From: Actinomycetota bacterium
GTDB taxonomy: Bacteria > Actinomycetota > Actinomycetes > Actinomycetales > Microbacteriaceae
Length of the DNA: 64,000 nucleotides
Assembly: GCA_009704945.1 (NCBI GenBank)
Contig: WLDG01000001.1
Span: 1-64,000, forward strand
Reading direction: 5' to 3'
The notes beneath the pieces were generated by a model. The model made no database searches, was not told where the DNA came from, and saw nothing but the letters and a program-made list of their open reading frames with translations. Both the position numbers and the translations under genes were made by a program. Positions 17,514-26,283 of this stretch are shown here, piece by piece. Numbering within the stretch: position 1 is the first letter of the stretch; the number at the start of each line of letters is the position of its first letter.

Positions 17514-18662
17514 GTGACCCAGTCACCCAACTATCAGGCAGTAATTAAGGTTGTTGGCGTTGGAGGCGGCGGTGTAAACGCACTCAACCGAATGATCCAG
17601 GCAGGTGTGCGTGGGGTCGAGTTTGTCGCTATCAACACCGATGCTCAGGCTTTGCTGATGAGCGATGCAGACATCAAGCTCAGCATTGGCAGAGACGTCA
17701 CTAGAGGCCTTGGTGCAGGTGCTGATCCGGAGATTGGTCGTCGTGCCGCCGAGGAGCACGAGAGCGAAATTGAAGCGGCCCTTAGGGGAGCTGACATGGT
17801 ATTTGTCACCGCTGGCGAAGGTGGCGGCACTGGAACAGGTGGCGCGCCTATTGTTGCCCGGATTGCCAAGCGCTTAGGCGCCCTAACGGTCGGTGTTGTA
17901 ACAAGACCATTTAACTTTGAAGGAAAGCGACGCGCTGTCCAGGCTGAAGAAGGAATTAGAGCCCTTCGTGAAGAAGTAGACACGCTTATTGTGGTTCCCA
18001 ACCAGCGCCTTTTGGAGATGTCAAACAAGAAAGTTTCCGCTCTCGAGGCATTCATCACTGCCGATGATGTTCTGCGAGCTGGTGTCCAAGGAATTAGCGA
18101 TTTGATTGTGATTCCAGGGCTAATCAACCTTGACTTCAACGACGTGAAGTCTGTCATGCAGGGAGCCGGATCGGCTTTGATGGGCATTGGTAGCGCCAAG
18201 GGTGAGGACAGAGCAGTTAGAGCTGCGGAAATTGCGATTTCATCTCCACTGCTCGAGGCCACCATTGAAGGTGCTCACGGAGTGCTGTTGCTGGTTCAAG
18301 GCGCGTCTGATTTGGGACTGCATGAAATTGATGATGCCGCGCGTTTAGTCCAGGAAGCCGTAAACCCTGAAGCCAACATTATTTTTGGTGCGACTATTGA
18401 AGACACTCTGGGCGATGAGGTTCGCATTACGGTGATTGCCGCTGGTTTTGACGGTGGCGAGCCGAAGCATCGCAAATTTGAAGCAGCTGGAGCTGGCGTT
18501 GTTGCTCTTGAATCAGCGCTTGCCGCAGAGGAAGAACTTGTTGCTGAGCTACCAGTTGCTGAAGAGATTTCGATTGAGACTGAGTATGTTGAAGCACAAC
18601 CCGTTCAAACTCAGCGTGGTGCTTTCGGTGACGATCTCGATCTTCCAGACTTCTTCCGCTAA
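17514..18662 (+). CDS. ftsZ: Cell division GTPase FtsZ
   Basis: FtsZ is the tubulin-like GTPase that forms the Z-ring. It starts at GTG with an AGGAGG site. [17 protein letters not shown] binds nucleotide, [22 protein letters not shown] is the tubulin signature near residue 102, and [15 protein letters not shown] is the T7 catalytic loop. An acidic variable linker of roughly 50 residues ends in [10 protein letters not shown], the conserved tail that binds partner proteins. SepF, two genes downstream, is the expected tether because FtsA is absent from actinobacteria. The end overlaps the yggS ATG by one base. Confidence 0.98.
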   Translation: MTQSPNYQAVIKVVGVGGGGVNALNRMIQAGVRGVEFVAINTDAQALLMSDADIKLSIGRDVTRGLGAGADPEIGRRAAEEHESEIEAALRGADMVFVTAGEGGGTGTGGAPIVARIAKRLGALTVGVVTRPFNFEGKRRAVQAEEGIRALREEVDTLIVVPNQRLLEMSNKKVSALEAFITADDVLRAGVQGISDLIVIPGLINLDFNDVKSVMQGAGSALMGIGSAKGEDRAVRAAEIAISSPLLEATIEGAHGVLLLVQGASDLGLHEIDDAARLVQEAVNPEANIIFGATIEDTLGDEVRITVIAAGFDGGEPKHRKFEAAGAGVVALESALAAEEELVAELPVAEEISIETEYVEAQPVQTQRGAFGDDLDLPDFFR

Positions 18663-19348
18663 TGAGCTTGGCTGAGCGTTACCGCTCAGTGCTGACAAAC
18701 ATTGAGCATTCAGCCATAGCGTCTGGTAGGACAAAAGAGGATATTCACCTTATTGTCGTGAGTAAAAACCATCCCGCTAGCCTGGTTGCCGAACTAATTA
18801 CTATGGGTCAAATCTCCTTCGGGGAAAACAGAGACCAAGAAGCGAGCCAGAAAGCATCTGAACTGACAGCTGCTGGCTATCAAATTGATTGGCATTTTGT
18901 TGGACAGCTTCAAACCAACAAAGTAAAAAGCGTTTTGGGATATGCCTCGACTATCCATTCAATTGATCGCCCTTCATTGGTCCAAGAACTAGGAAAGCAG
19001 CTTGAGAAGCAGGACAAATCAATTAATGGCTTCATTGAACTGAATCTGACCGATGATCTTGGTAGAGGCGGGGTCGACGAAGATCAGTTGATCGACCTGG
19101 CTGAGCTTGTGTTAGCAGAAAAACGAATCAACCTCTTGGGCGTCATGGCAGTAGCTGGTTTGCAAAAAGACCCTAGAGCTGAGTTTGAAAGAGCATTGAG
19201 AATGTCTGAAAAGCTCAAGTCGGTAGCTCCGGCTGCCACCAAACTCTCGCTGGGGATGAGTGAGGATTACCAAGTGGCCATCGAAATGGGTGCGACACAC
19301 ATCCGGGTTGGGAGTGCCATTACGGGGCCCAGGCCAATTTCGGCCTAG
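18662..19348 (+). CDS. yggS: YggS-family pyridoxal phosphate homeostasis protein
   Basis: YggS/PROSC proteins bind pyridoxal 5'-phosphate in an alanine racemase-like N-terminal TIM barrel and buffer the free cofactor; no catalysis is established. The PLP lysine region is DIHLIVVSKNHPASLV near residue 35. FGENRDQEASQKASEL, WHFVGQLQTNKVKSVL and LSLGMSEDYQVAIEMGATHIRVGSAITG are family motifs. The 228-residue length is normal. In many actinobacteria a pgeF (YfiH) gene lies between ftsZ and yggS; here yggS follows ftsZ directly. Confidence 0.93.
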   Translation: MSLAERYRSVLTNIEHSAIASGRTKEDIHLIVVSKNHPASLVAELITMGQISFGENRDQEASQKASELTAAGYQIDWHFVGQLQTNKVKSVLGYASTIHSIDRPSLVQELGKQLEKQDKSINGFIELNLTDDLGRGGVDEDQLIDLAELVLAEKRINLLGVMAVAGLQKDPRAEFERALRMSEKLKSVAPAATKLSLGMSEDYQVAIEMGATHIRVGSAITGPRPISA

Positions 19349-19375
19349 GGTAGAAGGCGAACTGAGGAGTTAAAA

Positions 19376-19765
19376 ATGGGTGCTTTGAATTCGGTCCTAG
19401 GTTTTTTTGGATTTGGAAGTGATGAGCCGGCTAAGCCCGAAGGTGCTAGCAAGTCGATCAAGTCAGCTCCCAGACCTCGACGCTCTTCAGAGATGTCAGA
19501 GATTGTCACTCTAGATCCGCAAACTTATGCAGACGCTAAGGAAGTGGCGGCTCACTACCGCACCGGAGTTCCTGTAATTGTGAACATTGGCGCCATGAGC
19601 GAGGCAGACTCAAAGCGAATGCTTGATTTCATGATTGGGTTAAAAGAAGGCTTGGAGGGTCAACTCAGAAGAGTCACCTCAAAAGTGTTTTTACTTAGCC
19701 CTCACAATGTGGCAGTGAATGATGCGGATTCTGACGAAGCTGACGCAGAAGATCTAATGCAGTAA
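19376..19765 (+). CDS. sepF: Cell division protein SepF
   Basis: SepF tethers FtsZ to the membrane and bundles filaments. The N-terminus MGALNSVLGFFGFGSDE can form the membrane-binding amphipathic helix. A basic linker (SAPRPRRSSEMSE) follows, then the SepF domain with IVTLDPQTYADAKEVAAHYRTGVPVIVNIGAMSEADSKRMLDFMIGLKEGL and a GG/LR-containing end RVTSKVFLLSPHNV. A GAGGAG ribosome site precedes the ATG. The 129-residue length is short but complete. It sits between yggS and yggT as in other actinobacteria. Confidence 0.94.
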   Translation: MGALNSVLGFFGFGSDEPAKPEGASKSIKSAPRPRRSSEMSEIVTLDPQTYADAKEVAAHYRTGVPVIVNIGAMSEADSKRMLDFMIGLKEGLEGQLRRVTSKVFLLSPHNVAVNDADSDEADAEDLMQ

Positions 19766-19767
19766 GT

Positions 19768-20052
19768 ATGAGCATTGTCGGTCTTGTCCTTTATTGGGCG
19801 CTGCAAATCTTCTTCTATGCGATGTTGGCGAGATTTATTTCTGATCTGGTGATGAGTCTTAGGCCTGGTTGGCGTCCACGAGGGATTCTTCTGCCGGTGC
19901 TCGATTTCGCCTACACATTGACAGATCCGCCGATTCGGTTCGTTCGTAGATTTGTTCCACCCCTCCAGCTTGGGGGCATTTCCCTCGATTTGGCATGGAC
20001 AGTGGTGGTTTTCGCGGTAATTATCCTGCAGGGTTTTGCTAGGTCCCTCTAG
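19768..20052 (+). CDS. YggT family membrane protein
   Basis: A 94-residue protein with two YggT-type hydrophobic segments: GLVLYWALQIFFYAMLARFISDLVMSL near the N-terminus and LDLAWTVVVFAVIILQGFARSL at the C-terminus. Between them lies PVLDFAYTLTDPPIRFVRRFVPPLQLGGISLD, the family motif TDPxxxPxRRxxPP. The biochemical role is not established; conserved placement between sepF and divIVA suggests a division or envelope function. Two bases separate it from sepF. Its stop lies inside a 12-base palindrome. Confidence 0.9.
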   Translation: MSIVGLVLYWALQIFFYAMLARFISDLVMSLRPGWRPRGILLPVLDFAYTLTDPPIRFVRRFVPPLQLGGISLDLAWTVVVFAVIILQGFARSL

Positions 20053-20084
20053 AGGGCAATAGCATAGGCACAAGGTTCTATTGC
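20036..20084 (+). promoter_or_regulatory. Palindromic region upstream of divIVA
   Basis: A perfect 12-base palindrome CCCTCTAGAGGG (20045-20056) spans the yggT stop codon. It is followed by a GCAATAG/CTATTGC inverted repeat (20056-20062 with 20078-20084). TTGCTA (20036-20041) and TAGCAT (20060-20065) at 18-base spacing could be a weak promoter, which would place the palindrome in its spacer. The role is inferred only. Confidence 0.4.
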
Positions 20085-20100
20085 TTATGGAAGGTGAATC

Positions 20101-20799
20101 ATGGCTCTAACCCCAGAGGACATTCTGGCGAAACGATTTCAGGTTACAAAGTTTCGCGAGGGTTATGACCAGGACGAAGTAGATGACTATCTGGATGAGG
20201 TAGTTGTTGAACTCAGGAGAATCCTGGGTGAAAACGAAGAACTTAAACTTCGCTCTTCTTTGCCTCAAGACTCCGCTCCAGCGGTTTCACCCTTTCCTAC
20301 TGCCGTTGATCCTGCCGCGCCGGAAGGCACCGATGCCTCAAGGTCAATTATTGAATTAGCTCAGAAGCTACATGCTGACCACGTCCAAGAGGGTCGAATC
20401 AAGCGCGAACAGATTGTTAGTGAAGCTCAGAAGCAGGCAGCCAGAATCGTCAGAGATGCGGAAGCTCAAGCCCGCGAAGTTTTCAACCAGCTTGAACTGG
20501 ACAGACGTCAGATTGAAGAGTCAATCCAAGACCTTAAGCGCTTCGAGGCCGAGTACAGAGCTAAGCTCCGCGATTACATTCAGGCTCAACTTGAATCAAT
20601 TCTTACCGAAGAGGCTTACCTCAACATCGATGAGGAAGTCACGGCGCCTAGCCAACCAGACGTTTCCTATGACTACTACCAGCGTGAGCCAATGCCATTA
20701 GGACAAACTATGGAAACCGAGGTTCGCGGTTACAGCTACTCAAGTTATGAAGAAACACAGGGTGAACAGCCTGCTGAAGGTGAAGAGAAACGCTACTAA
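20101..20799 (+). CDS. divIVA: DivIVA/Wag31 polar scaffold protein
   Basis: DivIVA (Wag31) marks negatively curved poles and recruits the wall synthesis machinery for tip growth in actinobacteria. The N-terminal membrane-binding domain MALTPEDILAKRFQVTKFREGYDQDEVDDYLDEVVVELRRIL is almost canonical. A proline-rich linker (residues about 58-78) precedes a long coiled coil from about 85 to 170 (SEAQKQAARIVRDAEAQAREVFNQLELDRRQ). The tail is rich in Tyr and Glu. The gene has GGAAGGTG before its ATG. The following lspA frame starts within its last codons. Confidence 0.95.
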   Translation: MALTPEDILAKRFQVTKFREGYDQDEVDDYLDEVVVELRRILGENEELKLRSSLPQDSAPAVSPFPTAVDPAAPEGTDASRSIIELAQKLHADHVQEGRIKREQIVSEAQKQAARIVRDAEAQAREVFNQLELDRRQIEESIQDLKRFEAEYRAKLRDYIQAQLESILTEEAYLNIDEEVTAPSQPDVSYDYYQREPMPLGQTMETEVRGYSYSSYEETQGEQPAEGEEKRY

Positions 20800-21280
20800 G
20801 CGTCAACGGATAGCAGTTTTTGCTCTGCTGGCTATCCTCATTGTCGCCGTTGATCAAAGCACTAAGTTCTGGGCTGAGGCAAATCTAGATTCCACCAGCG
20901 TTCCCGTTATTGGTGAATTACTTCAATTTAGACTTGCTTATAACAATGCGGCCGCTTTTTCAATCGGACTAGGTGCCACTTGGATTCTCACCCTAATTTC
21001 ACTAACCGCTAGCGTCCTTTTGATTATTTATGGGCCAAGGGTCAAAACGATGAGCTGGGCCGTGGTAGCAGGGTTTGCACTTGGTGGTGCGGCGGGTAAC
21101 TTGATTGATCGTGCTTTCAAGGCGCCAGGGTTTCTAAATGGCTGGGTGGTTGATTTTATTCAAATCCCTTTCAATTTCCCTATTTTTAATCTTGCGGACA
21201 CATTCTTAGTCAGCGCAGTGATCCTTTCGATTCTGCTAACTCTCAGAGGGGATGAAATCGGTGGGGGACGTGCAAAGTAA
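20780..21280 (+). CDS. lspA: Lipoprotein signal peptidase (signal peptidase II)
   Basis: LspA is an aspartyl membrane protease that removes signal peptides from diacylglyceryl prolipoproteins. The catalytic aspartates lie in GGAAGNLIDRAF and FNLADTFL; RLAYNNAAAFSIG and VVDFIQIPFNFPIFN are also conserved. Four membrane helices fit. The ORF track starts at ATG 20747, a 53-base overlap with divIVA. GTG 20780 gives 166 residues and follows a GAAGG; GTG 20762 is also possible, so the start is uncertain. Substrates in this window include CtaC and the double-FKBP lipoprotein. Confidence 0.94.
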   Translation: MKRNATKRQRIAVFALLAILIVAVDQSTKFWAEANLDSTSVPVIGELLQFRLAYNNAAAFSIGLGATWILTLISLTASVLLIIYGPRVKTMSWAVVAGFALGGAAGNLIDRAFKAPGFLNGWVVDFIQIPFNFPIFNLADTFLVSAVILSILLTLRGDEIGGGRAK

Positions 21281-22205
21281 ATTGCTTCCCGTGCCCGATG
21301 CCCGAGTAGGCGAAAGATTAGATGCGGGCCTTGCCAAGATGCTTGGTCTTAGTCGCACCCAAGTGGCAGAGCTGATTGACGCAGGAAAAGTCCTAGTTGA
21401 TGGAAAGACCATGGATAAGGCCACGAAACTAATTGCTACTCAGCTGATTGAAGTTAACTTCGAACCGGTTGAGCAGTCGGTTCAAATACAGGCAGAAGAT
21501 GTTCCTGAACTAAAAATTGTTTTCCAAGATCAAGACATCGTCGTAATTGATAAGCCGGCTGGGGTAGTTTCGCATCCGTCTTTGGGGTTCGAGGGTCCGT
21601 CAGTGGCGGGTGTTTTGCTAAGCCGAGGAATTCAGCTCTCTACCTCTGGAGCCCAAGAGCGCCAAGGAATTGTCCAGCGGCTCGATGTCGGAACCTCTGG
21701 ACTTATGGTTCTAGCCAAGAGTGAGCGGGCTTATTCTGTCCTAAAGCAAGCTTTTCGTGACCGAGCCGTCCAGAAGACCTACCACGCTCTAGTTCAAGGT
21801 CACCCAGACCCCGCTAGCGGAACTATTGATACACCAATTGCTCGCAGCACGAAACATGACTATAAATTCACCATTTCTCAAGCGGGCAAGCGCGCTATCA
21901 CTCATTACGAGACGCTGGAGCTATTGCCGACGGCGGCTCTAATGAAGGTTGGACTCGAAACTGGCCGCACCCATCAGATTAGGGTTCACTTTTCACACTT
22001 TAGACACCCCCTAGTCGGCGACATGCTTTACGGTGCGGACCCAAAGATTGCTGCCAAGTTAGGCCTCGAACGGCAATGGCTGCATGCGGTCGTTTTGGGG
22101 TTTTCCCATCCCATTAGTGGCGAATTTGTAGAGTTTGTTTCGGAATATCCAGTTGATTTGGCCAAATCATTGGACGCGCTGCGAGATCCTGAGTTCCGGC
22201 TTTAG
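21261..22205 (+). CDS. RluA-family (RluD-like) RNA pseudouridine synthase
   Basis: The protein has an N-terminal S4 RNA-binding domain (ARVGERLDAGLAKMLGLSRTQVAELIDAGKVLVDG). The RluA catalytic domain follows, with IVQRLDVGTSGLMVLAKSERAY carrying the catalytic aspartate (RLD). LETGRTHQIRVHFSHFRHPLVGDMLYG is the second signature. RluD-type enzymes modify 23S rRNA helix 69; the exact target here is not known. The track start at 21252 has its purine-rich site almost touching it. GTG 21261 gives proper spacing to AGAGGGG and is preferred. The gene overlaps the lspA end by 20 bases. Confidence 0.92.
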   Translation: MGDVQSKLLPVPDARVGERLDAGLAKMLGLSRTQVAELIDAGKVLVDGKTMDKATKLIATQLIEVNFEPVEQSVQIQAEDVPELKIVFQDQDIVVIDKPAGVVSHPSLGFEGPSVAGVLLSRGIQLSTSGAQERQGIVQRLDVGTSGLMVLAKSERAYSVLKQAFRDRAVQKTYHALVQGHPDPASGTIDTPIARSTKHDYKFTISQAGKRAITHYETLELLPTAALMKVGLETGRTHQIRVHFSHFRHPLVGDMLYGADPKIAAKLGLERQWLHAVVLGFSHPISGEFVEFVSEYPVDLAKSLDALRDPEFRL

Positions 22206-22232
22206 CATTGTTGCCTAGCCAAGGGGTTGATT

Positions 22233-25200
22233 GTGTCAGATAAGTCATTTGTCCATCTACACAACCACACCGAGTATTCCATGCTGGATGGCGCAGCCAG
22301 GATAAAGCCTTTGGTAAAAAAGGCAGCAGAAATGGGCATGCCTGCGATTGCCATGACTGATCACGGAAATACCCATGGCGCATATGAATTTTGGAAGCAA
22401 TCTAAAGCAGCTGGCATAAAGCCCATTATTGGAATTGAAGCATATCTAGCGCCTGGCTCTCGTTTAGAGAAGTCGAAAGTTAGGTGGGCTGACGGTGGCG
22501 AAGATGACGTTTCTGGCGGCGGTGCTTATACACACTTGACGATTTGGGCATCCAGCAATTTGGGAATGAACAACTTATTTCGACTCAGTAGCGAAGGCTA
22601 TCTCTCTGGTTTTTATGTGAGACCAAGAATCGACAAGGAACTGCTGGCCAAGTATTCGAAGGATTTGATTGCAACTACCGGTTGCCCTGGAGGCGAGGTT
22701 CAAACTCGCTTGCGACTTGGTCAATACGATGAGGCACTCAAGTCGGCATCGGAGTTTAAAGAGATCTTTGGAAAAGACAACTTTTTTGTAGAAGTTATGG
22801 ATCATTCGTTGGACATAGAAAAGCGAGTCCGAGATGACCTCCTGCGATTGGCCAAAGACCTATCTTTGCCCCTGGTCGCCACTAACGACTTGCATTATGT
22901 GGAGAAGGCAGATCACTCTGCACATGAGGCTTTACTATGCGTGCAAACTGGCACGAACCTAAACGATCCACGCAGATTTAAGTTTGAATCCCAAGAGTAT
23001 TACCTTAAGTCTTCACAAGAGATGCGCAGCATTTTTTCTGAACTGGAATCCGCAGCTGACAATACGCTGCTGATTGCAGAGCGATGTGAGATTGATTTTG
23101 AAAAGCAAGATTTGCTTCCTAGATTCCCGGTTCCAGAGGGGGAGACCGAGGCAGGTTGGTTTGAAAAGGAAGTCTGGAAGGGGATGCAGAGGCGGTATCC
23201 GGGCGGCTTTAGTGAGAAACACTGGCAGCAGGTCGAATATGAAATCGAAGTAATAATCAAGATGGGGTTCCCTGGCTACTTCTTGGTTGTGTCGGATTTC
23301 ATCGCTTGGGCAAGATCGCAAGGAATCCGAGTTGGACCTGGCCGAGGCTCAGCCGCTGGCTCTCTAGCTTCCTATGCTCTGGGAATCACGGAGCTAGATC
23401 CTTTAGTGCACGACTTAATTTTTGAAAGATTTCTTAATCCCGAACGTCTTTCGATGCCAGATATTGATGTTGACTTTGATGATCGGCGTCGACCGGAAGT
23501 CATTCGATATGTCACGGATAAGTATGGCGATGACCGAGTCGCTCAGATTGTCACCTTTGGAACGATAAAGGCTAAACAAGCCATCAAGGATGCTGCTCGT
23601 GTTCTGGGTAAGCCGTACTCAGTAGGTGAAAGGCTCACCAAGGCAATGCCGCCAATGGTGCTGGGCCGAGATGTTTCTCTGGATGATCTGACCAACAAAG
23701 AATCAGATAGATATGCTGAGGCTGCTGAGTTACGCGAAATTGTGGACACAGATCCTGAGAGCAAAGAGGTATTTGAATTAGCTAAGGGATTGGAATCGCT
23801 GAAGCGACAATCTTCGGTTCATGCTGCTGGAGTGATTATGTCTGCTAAGCCGCTTTTGGAAGTGATTCCAATCATGAAGCGTGAAGACGACCCCACAATT
23901 ATTACGCAGTTCGATCAGCCTCCCTGTGAAGAGCTTGGGCTACTAAAGATGGACTTTCTCGGACTGAGGAACCTGACGGTCATTGATGACGCACTGAGCA
24001 ATATCAAACAAAACCGCGGCGTATCCGTGGTTCTCGAAAATTTGGATTTGAATTCCGACCCTGAGACTTATGAATTGTTGTCGAGAGGGGACACGTTAGG
24101 AGTTTTTCAGCTGGACGGCAACAACATGCGTTCATTGTTGCGAATGCTTAAGCCAACAGAGTTTGAGCACATCTCCGCTGTCATTGCTCTTTATCGACCC
24201 GGCCCGATGGGTATGAACTCGCACACTAACTACGCCCAACGTAAAAACGGCCAGCAACAATCAGAAGGAATCCATCCCGAGTTGACGGAGCCTCTACAGG
24301 AAATCCTGGGACCAACTTATGGCTTGATTGTTTACCAGGAACAGGTAATGGCAGTGGCTCAAAAGGTTGCTGGTTATACCTTGGGGCAAGCAGATTTACT
24401 TCGCCGAGCCATGGGTAAAAAGAAACCAGAAGAACTCGAAAAGCAGTTCGAGGTCTTTTCAAACGGAATGAAGTCAAATGGCTTCTCGGTCGGGGCAATC
24501 AAGGCCCTGTGGGATACGCTTTTGCCATTTGCCGATTACGCCTTCAACAAAGCGCACTCTGCAGGATACGGAGTACTCAGCTACTGGACGGCGTACCTAA
24601 AAGCTAATTACCCTGCGGAATACATGGCCGCTCTGCTCACTTCTGTCGGTGACTCTAAAGACAAGCTTGGGGTTTATCTAAATGAGTGTCGTCGAATGGG
24701 AATTCGGGTTCTTCCGCCAGATGTCAACCAATCCATTGACGTCTTTGCTGCGGTTGGAGACGACATTCGATTTGGCTTAGCGGCTATCAGAAATGTGGGA
24801 CAGAACGTAGTTGACGGAATAGTTCAAACTAGAGAGCCGCAGTTTACTTCGTTCGAGGATTATCTAAAGCGCGCTCCGGCTATCGCCTGCACTAGAAGAG
24901 TGGTCGAGTCTCTGATCAAGGCTGGAGCTTTTGACTCAATGTCCAACACCAGGCGGTCTCTATTCGCCATTCACGAGGAAGCAATCGAGTCGGTTGCCGT
25001 TGTGAAAAAAGAAGCAGCCAGTGGACAAATGGACTTATTTGGCGATCTCATGCAGGACTCAACGTCTATTCAAATTCCTGACCTACCTGAATGGACAAAG
25101 CGTGACCTGCTTGCCCATGAGCGTGAAATGCTTGGGCTGTATGTTTCAGATCATCCGCTAGCTGGAATGGAAGCGGAGCTCATGCGTTTTTCAGACATGG

Positions 25201-25721
25201 GGACTGCATCTCTTCGCGATAGCGACATAGCCGACGGAGAAACCGTTACATTAGCGGGTCTAATAACGCAGGTTCAACATCGAATTGCACGTTCGTCTGG
25301 CAACCAATACGCCCAGATTACTTTGGAGGATTTCTCTGGAGAGATTTCCGTAATGTTTATGGGTAAGACCTATCAGCAATATCGTGAATTGCTGGTTGAA
25401 GATCTAACGGTAACAATTCGTGGCCGAATTACTAGACGAGATGAAGAAGTTGTTCTGCAGGGATTCTCGATAGAAACTATCGACCCCGGTCGCGACCGCG
25501 GCGGAGTGCTGCAACTAAGTCTCACCGAAGCCATGGCTACTCGAGAGAAATTGATGGAACTTGCAAACATCCTTGAAGCACATCCGGGGCCTGTGGAGGT
25601 CCAGGTGAAGCTCACTGCTCCAGCAGGCGTCAGTCATTTCATGTTGCCTCAACGCGTGAAGGTAGGCCAAGATCTTTTTGGTGAACTAAAGGCACTACTT
25701 GGCCCAGAGGCAGTTGTTTAG
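22233..25721 (+). CDS. dnaE: DNA polymerase III subunit alpha
   Basis: DnaE is the replicative polymerase. The N-terminal PHP domain starts FVHLHNHTEYSMLDGAARI. The palm contains GPGRGSAAGSLASYALGITELDPL and the catalytic aspartates in MPDIDVDFDDRRRPEVI near residue 410. A helix-hairpin-helix region follows, then an OB fold near residue 1005 (VTLAGLITQVQHRIA). At 1162 residues it is full length and of the DnaE1 type. GTG 22233 is preferred over TTG 22227 because AAGGGG lies six bases before it. The stop overlaps the convergent flavin reductase gene by four bases (TTAG). Confidence 0.97.
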   Translation: MSDKSFVHLHNHTEYSMLDGAARIKPLVKKAAEMGMPAIAMTDHGNTHGAYEFWKQSKAAGIKPIIGIEAYLAPGSRLEKSKVRWADGGEDDVSGGGAYTHLTIWASSNLGMNNLFRLSSEGYLSGFYVRPRIDKELLAKYSKDLIATTGCPGGEVQTRLRLGQYDEALKSASEFKEIFGKDNFFVEVMDHSLDIEKRVRDDLLRLAKDLSLPLVATNDLHYVEKADHSAHEALLCVQTGTNLNDPRRFKFESQEYYLKSSQEMRSIFSELESAADNTLLIAERCEIDFEKQDLLPRFPVPEGETEAGWFEKEVWKGMQRRYPGGFSEKHWQQVEYEIEVIIKMGFPGYFLVVSDFIAWARSQGIRVGPGRGSAAGSLASYALGITELDPLVHDLIFERFLNPERLSMPDIDVDFDDRRRPEVIRYVTDKYGDDRVAQIVTFGTIKAKQAIKDAARVLGKPYSVGERLTKAMPPMVLGRDVSLDDLTNKESDRYAEAAELREIVDTDPESKEVFELAKGLESLKRQSSVHAAGVIMSAKPLLEVIPIMKREDDPTIITQFDQPPCEELGLLKMDFLGLRNLTVIDDALSNIKQNRGVSVVLENLDLNSDPETYELLSRGDTLGVFQLDGNNMRSLLRMLKPTEFEHISAVIALYRPGPMGMNSHTNYAQRKNGQQQSEGIHPELTEPLQEILGPTYGLIVYQEQVMAVAQKVAGYTLGQADLLRRAMGKKKPEELEKQFEVFSNGMKSNGFSVGAIKALWDTLLPFADYAFNKAHSAGYGVLSYWTAYLKANYPAEYMAALLTSVGDSKDKLGVYLNECRRMGIRVLPPDVNQSIDVFAAVGDDIRFGLAAIRNVGQNVVDGIVQTREPQFTSFEDYLKRAPAIACTRRVVESLIKAGAFDSMSNTRRSLFAIHEEAIESVAVVKKEAASGQMDLFGDLMQDSTSIQIPDLPEWTKRDLLAHEREMLGLYVSDHPLAGMEAELMRFSDMGTASLRDSDIADGETVTLAGLITQVQHRIARSSGNQYAQITLEDFSGEISVMFMGKTYQQYRELLVEDLTVTIRGRITRRDEEVVLQGFSIETIDPGRDRGGVLQLSLTEAMATREKLMELANILEAHPGPVEVQVKLTAPAGVSHFMLPQRVKVGQDLFGELKALLGPEAVV

Positions 25722-26239
25722 AAGTTATCGCTGAGTTTTTGGCCGATTGTGTGCCAGGCCCGTTGGAAGTAAACAAGCGGTGATGAGGGTATTCGATTCA
25801 TCTGCGCTTGATTTACCGAGATAACTAGCACCGCATTAGCTTCAATTTCAAATCTCTGTCTCACTTCGCCAATGAGAATCGAGGGGCATTCATCAAATAT
25901 TGGAAGGCCATGAGGGCCAACTCGCTCGTTGTCGTTAAATCTCATTTCACGTGGACCAGCTAGCCTCTTCGCCAGCTCGAATGTCTCAGAGTCGAGCGTG
26001 TGAAGAGCAACCTTGGCCCCAATTTGAAGATGCTGATAGCTAGAAGAACCTTGGGAAATGTTTATCGAAACCAGGGGAGGGTTTGAACCGAGAGAAGTTA
26101 CAGACGACGCTGTGAAGCCGATGGGTGCACCCGCAGAATCTAACGCGGTAAGGATTGCGATTCCACTGGCGTGGTTGCGAAAAACTGCCTTAAGAGCGTC
26201 CTCACCCTGGAGCTCGAAGTTGCCTGCTGAGTTATTCAT
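25718..26239 (-). CDS. Flavin reductase family protein (FMN-binding split barrel)
   Basis: A 173-residue protein of the HpaC/NtaB-like flavin reductase family. The N-terminal FRNHASGIAILTALDSAGAPIGFTASSVTSLGSNPPLVSINIS is the flavin-binding core, with the TASS and PPL signatures. RLAGPREMRFND and the C-terminal PLVYFQRAWHTIG also fit the family. Such enzymes use NAD(P)H to reduce free flavin for a partner monooxygenase, or bind flavin for other reactions. No monooxygenase gene is nearby, so the partner is unknown. It diverges from hisD over 44 bases. Confidence 0.85.
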   Translation of the reverse strand: MNNSAGNFELQGEDALKAVFRNHASGIAILTALDSAGAPIGFTASSVTSLGSNPPLVSINISQGSSSYQHLQIGAKVALHTLDSETFELAKRLAGPREMRFNDNERVGPHGLPIFDECPSILIGEVRQRFEIEANAVLVISVNQAQMNRIPSSPLVYFQRAWHTIGQKLSDNF

Positions 26240-26283
26240 TCCTCAGATAAGGTTAGGGCATCAAAATCCCATCTGAGGTTGTT

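Noticed and set aside
17645-18265. 206-residue minus-strand ORF antisense to ftsZ
   Set aside because: Serine/alanine-rich shadow of the ftsZ frame with no ribosome site.
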